This document shows positions 1 through 7,674 of a stretch of DNA of 43,366 nt, piece after piece. How positions within the stretch are numbered: position 1 is the first letter of the stretch; every line of letters begins with the position of its first letter. The position numbers were made by a program, and so were the translations under genes. Source of the DNA: Candidatus Woesearchaeota archaeon (GTDB lineage Archaea > Nanobdellota > Nanobdellia > Woesearchaeales > GW2011-AR9); assembly GCA_018664115.1 (NCBI GenBank), contig JABJOX010000028.1:1-43366 (forward strand), read 5' to 3'. The notes beneath the pieces are model-generated. The model made no database searches, had not been told where the DNA came from, and saw only the letters and a list, made by a program, of their open reading frames with translations.

Positions 1-1
1 A

Positions 2-190
2 GATCGGACTGTTTTGAAAGCTTTAGTAGAAAAAGAAATAAGTAATATCAAAGAAGAAGGAGAAAAAGTATTGATTGTAAACTCTCCTTTCCTTAGTTCT
101 GTTTCTAGAACTGAGTCAAATGATTTGCCATTTCTTTCAACAATTGAAGCTTATAGTAAGTTTTTAGATGACTTATTGAAAAGATTATAA
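2..190 (+). CDS. C-terminal end of an unknown protein (5' truncated)
   Basis: An open frame without start enters the window and ends at TAA 188-190, one base before the prefoldin ATG, so it is probably cotranscribed with pfdA-ftsY. The visible 62 residues contain a short hydrophobic strand (VLIVNSPFLSS) and a helical C-terminus (LDDLLKRL). It is missing from the ORF track because it has no start. I do not recognise the family. In many archaea L18a/LX, eIF6 or L31e precede pfdA-ftsY, but this tail does not look like any of those. Confidence 0.6.
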   Translation, partial: DRTVLKALVEKEISNIKEEGEKVLIVNSPFLSSVSRTESNDLPFLSTIEAYSKFLDDLLKRL

Positions 191-191
191 A

Positions 192-599
192 ATGGTAAAT
201 GAAGAAGAGATTCAACAGAAGTACATGCAGTTTCAGGCGATGCAACAGCAGTTAGAACAGATTTCACAACATTTAGAATTATTAAATCAACAAAATGCTG
301 AGCTAGATATTTCTATCAATGCAGTTAAAGAGTTATCTGAAACGAAAGTTGATAATGAACTTCTTGCTCCAATTGCTGATGGGATTTTCTTTAAAGGTGT
401 TTTGAAAGATAATCAGAAATTGGTTGTTAATGTGGGTTCAGATACAACTGTAGAGAAATCAATTCCGGAAGTTGTTAAATTATTAGAAGATCAGAAAAAA
501 GATGTAAGTAAGAGAATGATGGAAGCAGATAGTATGATGCAAGATATGAGTTTACAAGCAATGCAATTATATCAAGAAGTTGAAGAAGAGGCAAAGTAG
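192..599 (+). CDS. pfdA: Prefoldin subunit alpha
   Basis: Cytosolic holdase subunit of the prefoldin hexamer (two alpha, four beta), which passes unfolded proteins to the thermosome. The 135 residues show the family plan: an N-terminal coiled coil rich in Q/E/L (residues about 3-55), a central beta-hairpin segment with IADGIFFKG and LVVNVGS, and a C-terminal coiled coil (about 90-135). Length is normal. The pfdA-ftsY order is common in archaea and supports the call. The stop codon TAG is followed directly by the ftsY ATG, so the two are probably translationally coupled. Confidence 0.93.
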   Translation: MVNEEEIQQKYMQFQAMQQQLEQISQHLELLNQQNAELDISINAVKELSETKVDNELLAPIADGIFFKGVLKDNQKLVVNVGSDTTVEKSIPEVVKLLEDQKKDVSKRMMEADSMMQDMSLQAMQLYQEVEEEAK

Positions 600-2456
600 A
601 TGTTTGGTAAACTTAAAGATAAACTGAAAGGTGCATTGAGTGTTTTTTCTAAGAAAGCTGAAGAGGAAGCTGTTGAGACTAAAGTTGATGAAGTAGTTGA
701 AGGGCCGGAAGAAAAAGTTACTGAAGAAGTTTCTGAAGAATCTAAAGAAGAAGTTAAACCAGAAGAAGAAAAAGCAGAAGTTGTTGAAGAAGAAGATGAT
801 ATTTCTGAAGAAGAATTAGAAAGAGCAGACAAACTTATTGAAGAAACTAATCAAGAAATTTTTGAAGAACCTCAAGAAGAATTTAAAGAAGAAGAAAAAG
901 AAGAAGAAGTTCCAACTAAATTTGTTGTTGGTCAAAATAGATTTGAACCAGATTTAGAAGAAATTAAAGAAACTAAAGAATCAAAAGAAGAAGTATCAAA
1001 AGAGGAAAAAGAAGAACCTGTAGAAGAAAAAGAAGAGGTTCTTCCAAAAGAAGAAGATATTTCTGAAGAGGAGTTAGAAAGAGCAGACAAACTTATTGAA
1101 GAAACTAATAAAGAAGAAACTAATAAAGAAGAAACTCCTACAGAAGAATCAGTTGAAGAAGATAAAGAATCAGAAGAAGATGATGATGATGATGAAAAAT
1201 TTGTTCCAATACCTGAAGTGTCTAATGACAGAGAAATTCCATCTGCGGAATCATTAATTGAAGCAACTAAAGATAAGTTTGCAGTTGAAGAGTTACCTCA
1301 AGAAGAGCAAGATAAAATTAAAGAAGCGGAAAGACAACCTACAGCTGCAGAATTATTAGAAGAAGTTGCTGATGAAGCTGTTGAAGATGAGAAAGAAGAA
1401 GTTATTGAACCGGTAAAAGAAAAAAAGTTATTTGGATTATTTAAAAGAAAAGAAAAAGTTATTGAAGAAAAAGAAGAAATTATTAAAGAAGAAGAAAAAG
1501 TTATTGAAGAAAAGAAAGAGGTAGTTGAAGAACCTCAAGTTGAAGAAGTAAAACCGGTTGAAGAAAAAGAAGTTATTGCGGAAAAGTCAGGTTTCTTTGG
1601 CAAAGTTAAACAATCATTAACTACAAAAACTATTTCTGCAGATAAGTTCGAAACATTATTCTGGGAATTAGAGATTGCTTTATTGGAAAGTAACGTTTCT
1701 GTAGAAGTTATTGAAAAGATTAAAGAAGATCTTAAAGAAGAATTGGTTGATAAACCGCTTCCAAGAGATGTTCCGAAAAAAATCGAAGAAACATTAAGCA
1801 AGACTTTAAATGAAATTCTTACTTTTGATAAAATTGATATTTTAGAAAAAGCTAAAAATAAAAAACCATTAATTATTGCTTTCTTTGGAATCAATGGTTC
1901 AGGAAAAACAACTTCTATTGCTAAACTTGCTAATTATTTTAAAGAGAATAATTTATCTGTAGTGTTAGCAGCTTGTGATACCTTCAGAGCAGCGGCTATA
2001 CAACAGTTAGAAGAGCATGCAAATAAATTAGAAGTGAAGATGATTAAACACGATTATGGAAGCGATGCAGCAGCAGTAGCTTTTGATGCTGTTAAATATG
2101 CAGAGAAACATAAAGTTGATGTTGTTTTAATTGATACTGCGGGAAGATTACATAGCAATACTAATCTGATGGCAGAACTGGAAAAGATTATCCGTATTAC
2201 AAATCCCGATTTGAAAATCTTTATTGGTGAATCTATTACTGGAAACGATTGTATTGAGCAGGCAAGAAAGTTTAATGAGCTTGTAGAGATGGATGGAGCA
2301 ATCTTAACAAAAGCTGATGTGGATGAGAAGGGCGGAGCGCCTCTTTCGATTGCTTATACCATTAAAAAACCAATTTTATTCTTAGGGATGGGTCAAGAGT
2401 ATAAAGACTTCGAAGCATTTGATAAGAATGTTATTCTAGAACGATTAGGGTTTTAA
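600..2456 (+). CDS. ftsY: SRP receptor FtsY with long acidic N-terminal extension
   Basis: GTPase receptor that docks SRP-ribosome complexes at the membrane. The C-terminal about 290 residues are the NG domain: N-domain helices (about 340-415), P-loop GINGSGKTT (about 429-437), DTFRAAA, DTAGR, TKAD and the closing GMGQEYKDFEAF. The first 320 or so residues are unusually long and acidic (E/K/V-rich). They begin with a basic amphipathic helix (MFGKLKDKLKGAL), a typical membrane-targeting segment. Two similar segments follow, KKLFGLFKRKEK (about 274) and SGFFGKVKQSL (about 328), the last directly before the N domain. An 18-residue acidic motif (DISEEELERADKLIEETN) occurs twice, at residues 67-84 and 153-170, and is also near identical as DNA. 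Starts immediately after the pfdA stop; its own stop overlaps the convergent PHP gene in TTAA. Confidence 0.95.
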   Translation: MFGKLKDKLKGALSVFSKKAEEEAVETKVDEVVEGPEEKVTEEVSEESKEEVKPEEEKAEVVEEEDDISEEELERADKLIEETNQEIFEEPQEEFKEEEKEEEVPTKFVVGQNRFEPDLEEIKETKESKEEVSKEEKEEPVEEKEEVLPKEEDISEEELERADKLIEETNKEETNKEETPTEESVEEDKESEEDDDDDEKFVPIPEVSNDREIPSAESLIEATKDKFAVEELPQEEQDKIKEAERQPTAAELLEEVADEAVEDEKEEVIEPVKEKKLFGLFKRKEKVIEEKEEIIKEEEKVIEEKKEVVEEPQVEEVKPVEEKEVIAEKSGFFGKVKQSLTTKTISADKFETLFWELEIALLESNVSVEVIEKIKEDLKEELVDKPLPRDVPKKIEETLSKTLNEILTFDKIDILEKAKNKKPLIIAFFGINGSGKTTSIAKLANYFKENNLSVVLAACDTFRAAAIQQLEEHANKLEVKMIKHDYGSDAAAVAFDAVKYAEKHKVDVVLIDTAGRLHSNTNLMAELEKIIRITNPDLKIFIGESITGNDCIEQARKFNELVEMDGAILTKADVDEKGGAPLSIAYTIKKPILFLGMGQEYKDFEAFDKNVILERLGF

Positions 2457-3328
2457 TTAAACTGATTCATTACACTATCATCAATTTCTAATTGGCCGAT
2501 TCGTTCTCTTTCGCCACCATGATGGTCTGTTCCGCCAGTAATGATAAGATTATTTTTTTTAGCGAAGTTAATATAAAATTCTGTTTCTTCTTTGCTATGT
2601 TCCCAATAATAACATTCAATTCCATCGATATAATCTAACATTGAACTGATAATCTTTTCTTGAATTTTTAAGTCTGTAGTAATGTCTGATAAAGAATGGC
2701 TTCCTCCAGTTCCAGGATGAGCAAGTACAACTTTACCTCCGGCATTTTTAATTAATTCTGAACCTTCTTTTAAAGTAATTATTCTTTTGGGAACGTTTAG
2801 TTCTACAAGATATAAATTGAAAGCTTCATTAAAATCTTTAACAATTTTTTTGTCAACAAGTAATTGGGCAAGATGTGGTCTTCCAATTGCACCTTTAGTT
2901 TTACTAATCATTTCTTGAGTTTCATCCTCAGTAATTAAAGGTTGGTTATTTTCTTTTAACACAGCATTAACTTTATCCACCATTTTTAGAATTCTTTTCA
3001 ATCTATATTCTTCATTCATCTTTAGTTCATGATGAAATGTTTGGTTATTTTTATCAAAACCATATCCTAAAACATGTAATTCAAATGGTTTTTTACCTTC
3101 TTTGTAATACTTAGTATTAAACATTACACTTAATTCAACACCATTAACAAATTTAATTCTTTTTTTATTGCATAATTCTGCGGTTGCTTCTAAAGAATTT
3201 ATATTGTCATGGTCAGTAACAGAAATCATTTCTAAACCTAATTCTTTAGCTTTGTTGACAATAGTTTCTGGATTATCTTTACCATCTGAAGCAGTAGTGT
3301 GCATGTGTAAGTCAATTTTATTTCCCAT
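2453..3328 (-). CDS. PHP-domain phosphoesterase (COG0613-like)
   Basis: Metal-dependent hydrolase of the PHP superfamily, related to the RNase AM/YciV and nucleotide-phosphoesterase branch. Visible metal-ligand motifs are DLHMHTTASDG at the N-terminus, SVTDHDN, the central LAHPGTGG and the C-terminal TGGTDHHG. An insertion between the second and third motifs (about 80-170) is typical of the branch. The ORF track starts at MGYSS (3346). I prefer MGNKIDLHMH because a TATA-like ATTTTAAAC (3352-3360) lies about 28 bases upstream of it, which fits a leaderless mRNA, whereas it is only about 10 bases from the longer start. Exact substrate (RNA ends, nucleotides, or other phosphoesters) cannot be told from sequence alone. 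Confidence 0.85.
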   Translation of the reverse strand: MGNKIDLHMHTTASDGKDNPETIVNKAKELGLEMISVTDHDNINSLEATAELCNKKRIKFVNGVELSVMFNTKYYKEGKKPFELHVLGYGFDKNNQTFHHELKMNEEYRLKRILKMVDKVNAVLKENNQPLITEDETQEMISKTKGAIGRPHLAQLLVDKKIVKDFNEAFNLYLVELNVPKRIITLKEGSELIKNAGGKVVLAHPGTGGSHSLSDITTDLKIQEKIISSMLDYIDGIECYYWEHSKEETEFYINFAKKNNLIITGGTDHHGGERERIGQLEIDDSVMNQFN

Positions 3329-3424
3329 TTTGGATGAATAACCCATTCTTGTTTAAAATGTTTCTGGTTCTGATTTCTTTAAAACAAGCAAAACTTTTTA
3401 AATCACATCTTCTCTGCCCATTTT

Positions 3425-4696
3425 ATGACAAAAATTTACGTTGAAACTGCGGGTTGTAGCCATAATTTTGCTGATTCTGAGCAGATGGCAGGATTGTTAG
3501 AACAAGCTAAGTTTCAAATAATTGATGAGATAGAAGAAGCAGACGTAATTATTCTTAATACTTGTACTGTAAAGACTCCCACAGAGAACGCTTTTTATAA
3601 AAAGTTAGAGGAAATTAAAAAACAACACCCTTACAAAATTGTGATCATTGCGGGTTGCATCCCGCAAACTAGTCGAATGAATTTGAAAGAATATTCTATG
3701 ATCGGGACCAAACAAATTCATAATATTGTGGAGGTGGTAGAAGAAGCGTTAAATGACAATATCATTCATGCTTTAGAAACTGGAGAAATGCCTCCATTAA
3801 ATTTACCCCGGGTAAGAAAAAATCCGGTGGTGAGTATAATTCCTATTTCTCGAGGTTGTTTAGGTGCTTGTACTTTTTGTAAAACAAAAGCGGCAAGAGG
3901 AAATTTGATTTCTTATTCTATTGAAGATATCAAAAATGAAGTTCTTCTTTCTTTGAAAGATGATGTTAAAGAGGTCTGGTTAACTTCTCAAGATACAGGT
4001 TGTTATGGATTTGATATTGACACGAACTTGGCTAAATTATTAAAAGTATTAATCAATCTGCCTGGACAATTTAAAATCAGAATTGGAATGATGAATCCTA
4101 ATCATTTGATTAACTTTAAAGATGAGTTTTTAGAAGTCTTTAAGTCTAACAAGATTTTTAAGTTTGTTCATTTACCTGTTCAAGCAGGAAATGATGAAGT
4201 GTTAAAAGCAATGAACAGAAAATATAAAGTAAAAGATTTCATTTCTTTAGTTAAAGAAATCAAAGAAAATTTTTTCCGAGTGACAATTGCAACAGACATT
4301 ATTATTGGTTTTCCAGGAGAGACTGATGAACAACATTGGGATACCCTTAATTTATTAAGAGATTTATCGCCCGAAGTTGTCAATATCTCTAAATATTGGC
4401 CAAGACCGAAAACAAAAGCAGCTGAACTGAAACCTTTACCAACAGAAGTAATTAAACATCGTTCCAAGATCATTACAGACATTTGTAAAAATATTTCAAG
4501 TTTACAAAATGAACGTTGGTTGAATTGGGAAGGAGAAGTTATCATTGATGAAAAAGGAAAAGAAGAAAATCAATGGATTGGTAGAAATAGTTCTTACAAA
4601 TCAGTTATCATTAATGGTAATTACAAATTGGGTCAAATCTTGAGAATTAATGTCATGAAAACTACTGATTGGGATTTGAGAGGAAAAGTAATTTAA
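3425..4696 (+). CDS. mtaB: tRNA t6A37 methylthiotransferase (e-MtaB/CDKAL1 type)
   Basis: Radical-SAM methylthiotransferase that converts t6A37 to ms2t6A in ANN-decoding tRNAs. It has the N-terminal MTTase domain with three cluster cysteines (C11 in AGCSHN, C47 in NTCTV, C78 in AGCIPQ), the radical SAM motif CLGACTFC (C145, C149, C152) followed by KTKAARG, and a C-terminal TRAM-like domain (about 360-423). The opening MTKIYVETAGCSHN matches archaeal/eukaryal e-MtaB more than bacterial MiaB, and 423 residues is normal. TATA-like TTTTTAAATC (about 3393-3402) places the start of a leaderless mRNA at this ATG. It ends tail-to-tail with the 4693 gene, sharing TTAA. Confidence 0.9.
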   Translation: MTKIYVETAGCSHNFADSEQMAGLLEQAKFQIIDEIEEADVIILNTCTVKTPTENAFYKKLEEIKKQHPYKIVIIAGCIPQTSRMNLKEYSMIGTKQIHNIVEVVEEALNDNIIHALETGEMPPLNLPRVRKNPVVSIIPISRGCLGACTFCKTKAARGNLISYSIEDIKNEVLLSLKDDVKEVWLTSQDTGCYGFDIDTNLAKLLKVLINLPGQFKIRIGMMNPNHLINFKDEFLEVFKSNKIFKFVHLPVQAGNDEVLKAMNRKYKVKDFISLVKEIKENFFRVTIATDIIIGFPGETDEQHWDTLNLLRDLSPEVVNISKYWPRPKTKAAELKPLPTEVIKHRSKIITDICKNISSLQNERWLNWEGEVIIDEKGKEENQWIGRNSSYKSVIINGNYKLGQILRINVMKTTDWDLRGKVI

Positions 4697-5310
4697 TTAT
4701 TTTTTAATTCGTTTTTTTCTTTCTTAATTTCTTCTTTTAATTCTTTCTTAACCTGTTTTCTAATTTCTTCTTCTTTGACTGGTTTTCCAGATTCTCCTTG
4801 ATAAGAATTTAATAATCCTTTTATTTTAGCATATATATATGCTGTGTCTTGGGCCAGTTTACCACCTGTTTCTGCCTCTAATGGATTTTTGTAAATGAAT
4901 TTGTTTATCATTCCTTTTACAAAATAAAACCATGGTTTCATTCCCCAACGATTTCGATAGTTTGATAAAACCCAGCCATCAAAAGCAATTAATAAATCTC
5001 CTTGCTGATAAATTCTTTTTTCAGATTTATGTTCTACGAGATCTTCAGTAACATTATCAAAAGTAATTCTCATTTTTATCATTAATGTTAAGTAATTGGT
5101 AATCATTCTAAATGGTCTTAATTCAACATATGTTTTTCTACCTGCTTCAGTTACTGTTTCTTCACTTTTTTTTTCTCTTTTAGTATAATCTTTTTCTTCT
5201 AATGCTCTATTAATAGTACTGAAAATATCCTCTACTTTGAAGATTCCTTTATAACTTAATTGTCGATTGTTTATCAACAGGAACTTTTCATAGTTTACTT
5301 CGTTTATCAT
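4693..5310 (-). CDS. Orphan protein, paralogue of the next gene (205 aa)
   Basis: Not assigned to a named family. It shares a plan with the 170-residue protein encoded just upstream: an opening strand with SYKGIF or SYEGLF, ELRPFRM versus FEPWKSV, a strand followed by a charged hairpin, an aromatic patch (MKPWFYFVKGMINKFIY versus EKPFYWFLTVIFDKYIF) and LLNSYQ or FLNTYK near the end. The C-terminal 35 residues are a highly charged K/E helix absent from the partner. No signal peptide or clear membrane span. It is 21 bases downstream of the paralogue and last in the operon. Confidence 0.75.
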   Translation of the reverse strand: MINEVNYEKFLLINNRQLSYKGIFKVEDIFSTINRALEEKDYTKREKKSEETVTEAGRKTYVELRPFRMITNYLTLMIKMRITFDNVTEDLVEHKSEKRIYQQGDLLIAFDGWVLSNYRNRWGMKPWFYFVKGMINKFIYKNPLEAETGGKLAQDTAYIYAKIKGLLNSYQGESGKPVKEEEIRKQVKKELKEEIKKEKNELKNN

Positions 5311-5331
5311 TTTTTAATTATATTTGTGTGT

Positions 5332-5844
5332 TTATGTTTGGTAAATATACTTATAAGTGTTAAGGAATGATTTCATTTTGTATAATAATTCATCAACATC
5401 GTGTTTAACCCAATGTTCAAATTTTTTATAATTTTTATTGAAAATATATTTGTCAAAAATAACTGTTAGGAACCAGTAAAATGGTTTTTCTGTCCAGACG
5501 TTTTTTCGGTCATTAAAAACATAAGCATCAAAAGTTGTTCTAATAAGTCCTTGATTTAATTTTAATGTTTCATTTTGGTGTTCAATTTCAACATCTTTTA
5601 AATCAACCAGATTAAATTTAATTCTAATTTTTATTTTATAATAATCACTGACGCTTTTCCAAGGTTCAAAAACAATTTTAATTTGTTTTCCTTCAGGAGT
5701 TATTAGTTCTTCATTCATTTTTTCATGCCAGTCCCAACCTTTACCATAAAAAAATTCTGAGATCATAGCATGAAGTTCAGTGGCATTGAATAGTCCTTCA
5801 TAACTAAATTTTAAATGATCTAAAACAATAGTTCTATCTGCCAT
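5332..5844 (-). CDS. Orphan protein, paralogue of the preceding entry (170 aa)
   Basis: Compact alpha/beta-looking protein without recognised family. Features shared with its 205-residue neighbour are KFSYEGLF near the start, IVFEPWKSVSDYYKIKIRIKF in the middle (a strand rich in alternating K/R/I), the aromatic segment KPFYWFL and the C-terminal FLNTYK. The tandem pair most likely arose by duplication and may form a heteromer (inference). The ATG lies inside the last codons of an untracked 38-codon ORF (5834-5950), suggesting translational coupling to it. Confidence 0.75.
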   Translation of the reverse strand: MADRTIVLDHLKFSYEGLFNATELHAMISEFFYGKGWDWHEKMNEELITPEGKQIKIVFEPWKSVSDYYKIKIRIKFNLVDLKDVEIEHQNETLKLNQGLIRTTFDAYVFNDRKNVWTEKPFYWFLTVIFDKYIFNKNYKKFEHWVKHDVDELLYKMKSFLNTYKYIYQT

Positions 5845-5950
5845 GATTTTTTGCCTCTAATTTTTGATCGAATTTCTTTTTACCAAAAAATAACCAGTAC
5901 AAACTTAAATTACCCATTACAATCAAAATTACTAATAAAGCTGTGTCCAT
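5834..5950 (-). CDS. 38-residue single-span membrane peptide (not in ORF track)
   Basis: Reading the minus strand from ATG at 5950 gives MDTALLVILIVMGNLSLYWLFF followed by GKKKFDQKLEAKNHGR and TAG. The first about 22 residues form one membrane helix and the rest is a short cationic tail, so N-out/C-in is likely. Support for a real gene: a TATA-like ATTTATAAG lies 22-30 bases upstream, and the ORF overlaps the start of the next orphan gene by 11 bases, as in a coupled operon. No other start fits this promoter as well. Function unknown; it may anchor the two downstream proteins at the membrane (inference). Confidence 0.55.
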   Translation of the reverse strand: MDTALLVILIVMGNLSLYWLFFGKKKFDQKLEAKNHGR

Positions 5951-5970
5951 ATTCTAATAATTATTTTTTT

Positions 5971-5980
5971 ACTTATAAAT
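5971..5980 (-). promoter_or_regulatory. TATA box of the orphan membrane-peptide operon
   Basis: ATTTATAAG on the minus strand, 22-30 bases before ATG 5950, the distance expected for a leaderless archaeal transcript. It is too far from ATG 5844 to serve that gene without the small ORF being in the transcript. Confidence 0.5.
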
Positions 5981-6045
5981 TATTCTGTTTATTTTTAGCT
6001 TCATTCAACAAAAATTATATAAATGATAAAATATTCATTTTGATT

Positions 6046-6480
6046 ATGGCAAAAAAGAGGTTGAAGAAAAGAGATAGTTCTAGACATCATCATCCTACTA
6101 AACATGAACATCATCCTGTATTTCGGCAAGAATTGAGTATGGGGCAGAAAGCAGCCGATAAAATTGCTACTTTTGGTGGTAGTTGGACTTTTATTATTAC
6201 TTTTTTTGTACTTTTAATTATTTGGATGGGAATGAATAGTTGGGTGTTATTAAAAAAGCCTTTTGATCCATATCCGTTTATTCTTTTAAATTTAGTTTTA
6301 TCTTGTTTAGCGGCGATTCAAGCGCCAATAATTTTAATGGCTCAGAATAGACAGGCTGAGAGAGATAGAATTGATGCTAAGTATGATCATGCGATTAATC
6401 GAAAAGCTGAACGAGAGAATCAGCAATTACAGAAAGATTTCAATAAAGTTATTCGAATGTTGAGAGAGATGAAGAAGTAA
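6046..6480 (+). CDS. DUF1003 family membrane protein
   Basis: The 144-residue protein has a basic, His-rich N-terminus (HHHPTKHEHHP), a region GQKAADKIATFGGSWTFI leading into membrane helix 1 (about 47-65), a short loop with FDPYPFILLNL, helix 2 (about 78-98), and a charged cytosolic coil RQAERDRIDAKYDHAINRKAE that is diagnostic of DUF1003. Function of the family is not known. The ORF track extends to 5851, but the extension is unlike the family, and TATA-like ATTATATAAATG (about 6012-6022) points to ATG 6046. Confidence 0.88.
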   Translation: MAKKRLKKRDSSRHHHPTKHEHHPVFRQELSMGQKAADKIATFGGSWTFIITFFVLLIIWMGMNSWVLLKKPFDPYPFILLNLVLSCLAAIQAPIILMAQNRQAERDRIDAKYDHAINRKAERENQQLQKDFNKVIRMLREMKK

Positions 6481-6526
6481 TTTCTAAAAGCCACAACCCA
6501 CGAGAAAAATAAAACAGTTTTCTGAG

Positions 6527-6558
6527 GGGTTTTTAAAGTGTTTCTCTTTAAAAAACCC
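6527..6558. terminator. Strong inverted repeat between DUF1003 and the LAGLIDADG gene
   Basis: GGGTTTTTAAAG and CTTTAAAAAACCC pair over 12 bp with one extra A in the second arm and a 7-base loop (TGTTTCT). It begins 46 bases after the DUF1003 stop. It could be a transcript-end structure or a boundary of the adjacent LAGLIDADG element. The rest of 6481-6653 holds no recognisable gene. Confidence 0.4.
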
Positions 6559-6653
6559 ACTGGTCAGGTGCGGACAAAGTTTATTAATGATTAGTTCTGT
6601 AAGAAATGTATTAATTAAAATAATTTTTGTTCATTACAAGATCTTGGGGGAGC

Positions 6654-7589
6654 ATGAATAAACAAAAAATAATTTTGGAACTGAATGACATATTAAACAC
6701 TTATAAGAAAAGAATGCCCTGTTCCCAAATAAAAGTTCTTGAAGATAGGAAATGGCTTCCATTATTTAATAATTCTAACTTGTCCAGTGAGTTTGCTTAC
6801 TTAGTTGCAAAAGTAATGGGCGACGGACATTTAGACTCTAATTTTATAGTAAAGTTTTCTGGACAAGAAAAAGAACTTAAAAAATTAAAGAAAATAGTTT
6901 CTTTTAGTTTAAACATTAATATTAAGAAATTTAAAATATTCGTAAGTAAAGCAAAAGGAATTGCTTACACCTTAAATGTTAATGATACTCTTCTTGGAAG
7001 AACATTGTTTTGTTTAGGGGCTCCAATGGGGAATAAAACAAAAAGCAATTTTTTAGTGCCAAATTGGATTATTGAATCTAAGAGAAACAGCCATCTGTTT
7101 TTACAAGGTTTATTAGAAGATGAACTTTCAACCGTTAAGATAGAAAAGAAAACTCATTCTAATAAACCAAGACTGAAGCTTGCTAAGTCTGAAGAATTAT
7201 TGCCTAATTTAAGAAAATTTTTAAATCAAATTAGGATGATGTTATATGCTTTCAATATAAATTGTAGTGTAATACCTAAGAAAGCTAATCATAGGGATGA
7301 TCAAATCACTAGAGACTTGTATTTCGATATTCACAGAGATAAAGAAAATATTATCCGATTCGGCGATAATGTGGGATTTAGGGTTTATGAAGAGAAATTA
7401 AAAAAACTAAATGAATGTGTTGAAATTCTAAAAAAGACAAGACATATTAGAAAACCTGTGATTGATGTTTCAGAAATTGTTAGATTAAGAAAAATGGGGC
7501 ATAGTATTAGAAAAATAAGTGGGGAAGTAAATTTAAACAAAACTTCTGTTCACAATGTTATTAAAAAAAGTGCGGGGGAGGAGATTTGA
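6654..7589 (+). CDS. LAGLIDADG homing-endonuclease-like protein with C-terminal HTH
   Basis: The first LAGLIDADG helix is visible as AYLVAKVMGDGHLDS (near residue 50), with the characteristic GDGH. The second is degenerate, LFLQGLLEDELSTVK (near 150), where the usual G-D-G-S is E-D-E-L-S. The C-terminus (about 270-305) is a resolvase-like helix-turn-helix: SEIVRLRKMGHSIRKISGEV then LNKTSVHNVIKKS. I start at MNKQ because GGGGGAG sits 4 bases before that ATG; the longer TTG start would bury this SD. The last codons are antisense to the 3' acceptor end of tRNA-Leu. Either a free-standing homing enzyme at a tRNA gene or a domesticated DNA-binding protein; cleavage activity is doubtful from the second motif. 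Confidence 0.75.
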   Translation: MNKQKIILELNDILNTYKKRMPCSQIKVLEDRKWLPLFNNSNLSSEFAYLVAKVMGDGHLDSNFIVKFSGQEKELKKLKKIVSFSLNINIKKFKIFVSKAKGIAYTLNVNDTLLGRTLFCLGAPMGNKTKSNFLVPNWIIESKRNSHLFLQGLLEDELSTVKIEKKTHSNKPRLKLAKSEELLPNLRKFLNQIRMMLYAFNINCSVIPKKANHRDDQITRDLYFDIHRDKENIIRFGDNVGFRVYEEKLKKLNECVEILKKTRHIRKPVIDVSEIVRLRKMGHSIRKISGEVNLNKTSVHNVIKKSAGEEI

Positions 7590-7592
7590 ACT

Positions 7593-7623
7593 TTTCCGCA
7601 AAAAGTATTTTCACACTTTCTGT
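7593..7623 (-). other. tRNA-Leu intron 2, non-canonical, in the T-stem (31 nt)
   Basis: The fold is a clear bulge-helix-bulge: inner 8-bp stem CAGAAAGT/ACTTTTTG, 3-base bulge GG^A, 4-bp central helix TTCG/CGGA, 3-base bulge AA^A. Cutting after the second base of each bulge joins GGG to AG and makes a five-pair T-stem (one G-U). Exact ends are ambiguous by a base because A occurs at both borders. Confidence 0.72.
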
Positions 7624-7647
7624 CCCGAACCCACTAAGAGACAGGAT

Positions 7648-7674
7648 ATCTTTCATTGGCCTAAACCATGATGA
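7648..7674 (-). other. tRNA-Leu intron 1, canonical 37/38 position (27 nt)
   Basis: Interrupts the anticodon loop between G37 and A38. A relaxed bulge-helix-bulge can be drawn: helix CTTA/AAAG (three pairs plus A-A mismatch), bulges AG^T and AT^A, inner stem CAT/ATG then TGG/CCA. Cutting after the second base of each bulge gives a seven-base loop CTTAAGA. Confidence 0.75.

Noticed and set aside
572-832. Ser-rich minus-strand ORF in ftsY
   Set aside because: Antisense of Glu-rich codons (GAA/TTC) gives Ser/Phe-rich frames; no supporting signals.
5851-6045. N-terminal extension of the DUF1003 ORF
   Set aside because: Not family-like, overlaps the divergent promoter and the minus-strand 38-aa ORF; a TATA box supports ATG 6046.
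6481-6653. Second copy of a tRNA-Leu end as attachment-site repeat upstream of the LAGLIDADG gene
   Set aside because: No match to the acceptor or T-arm sequence was found in this gap, so no direct repeat supports integration here.
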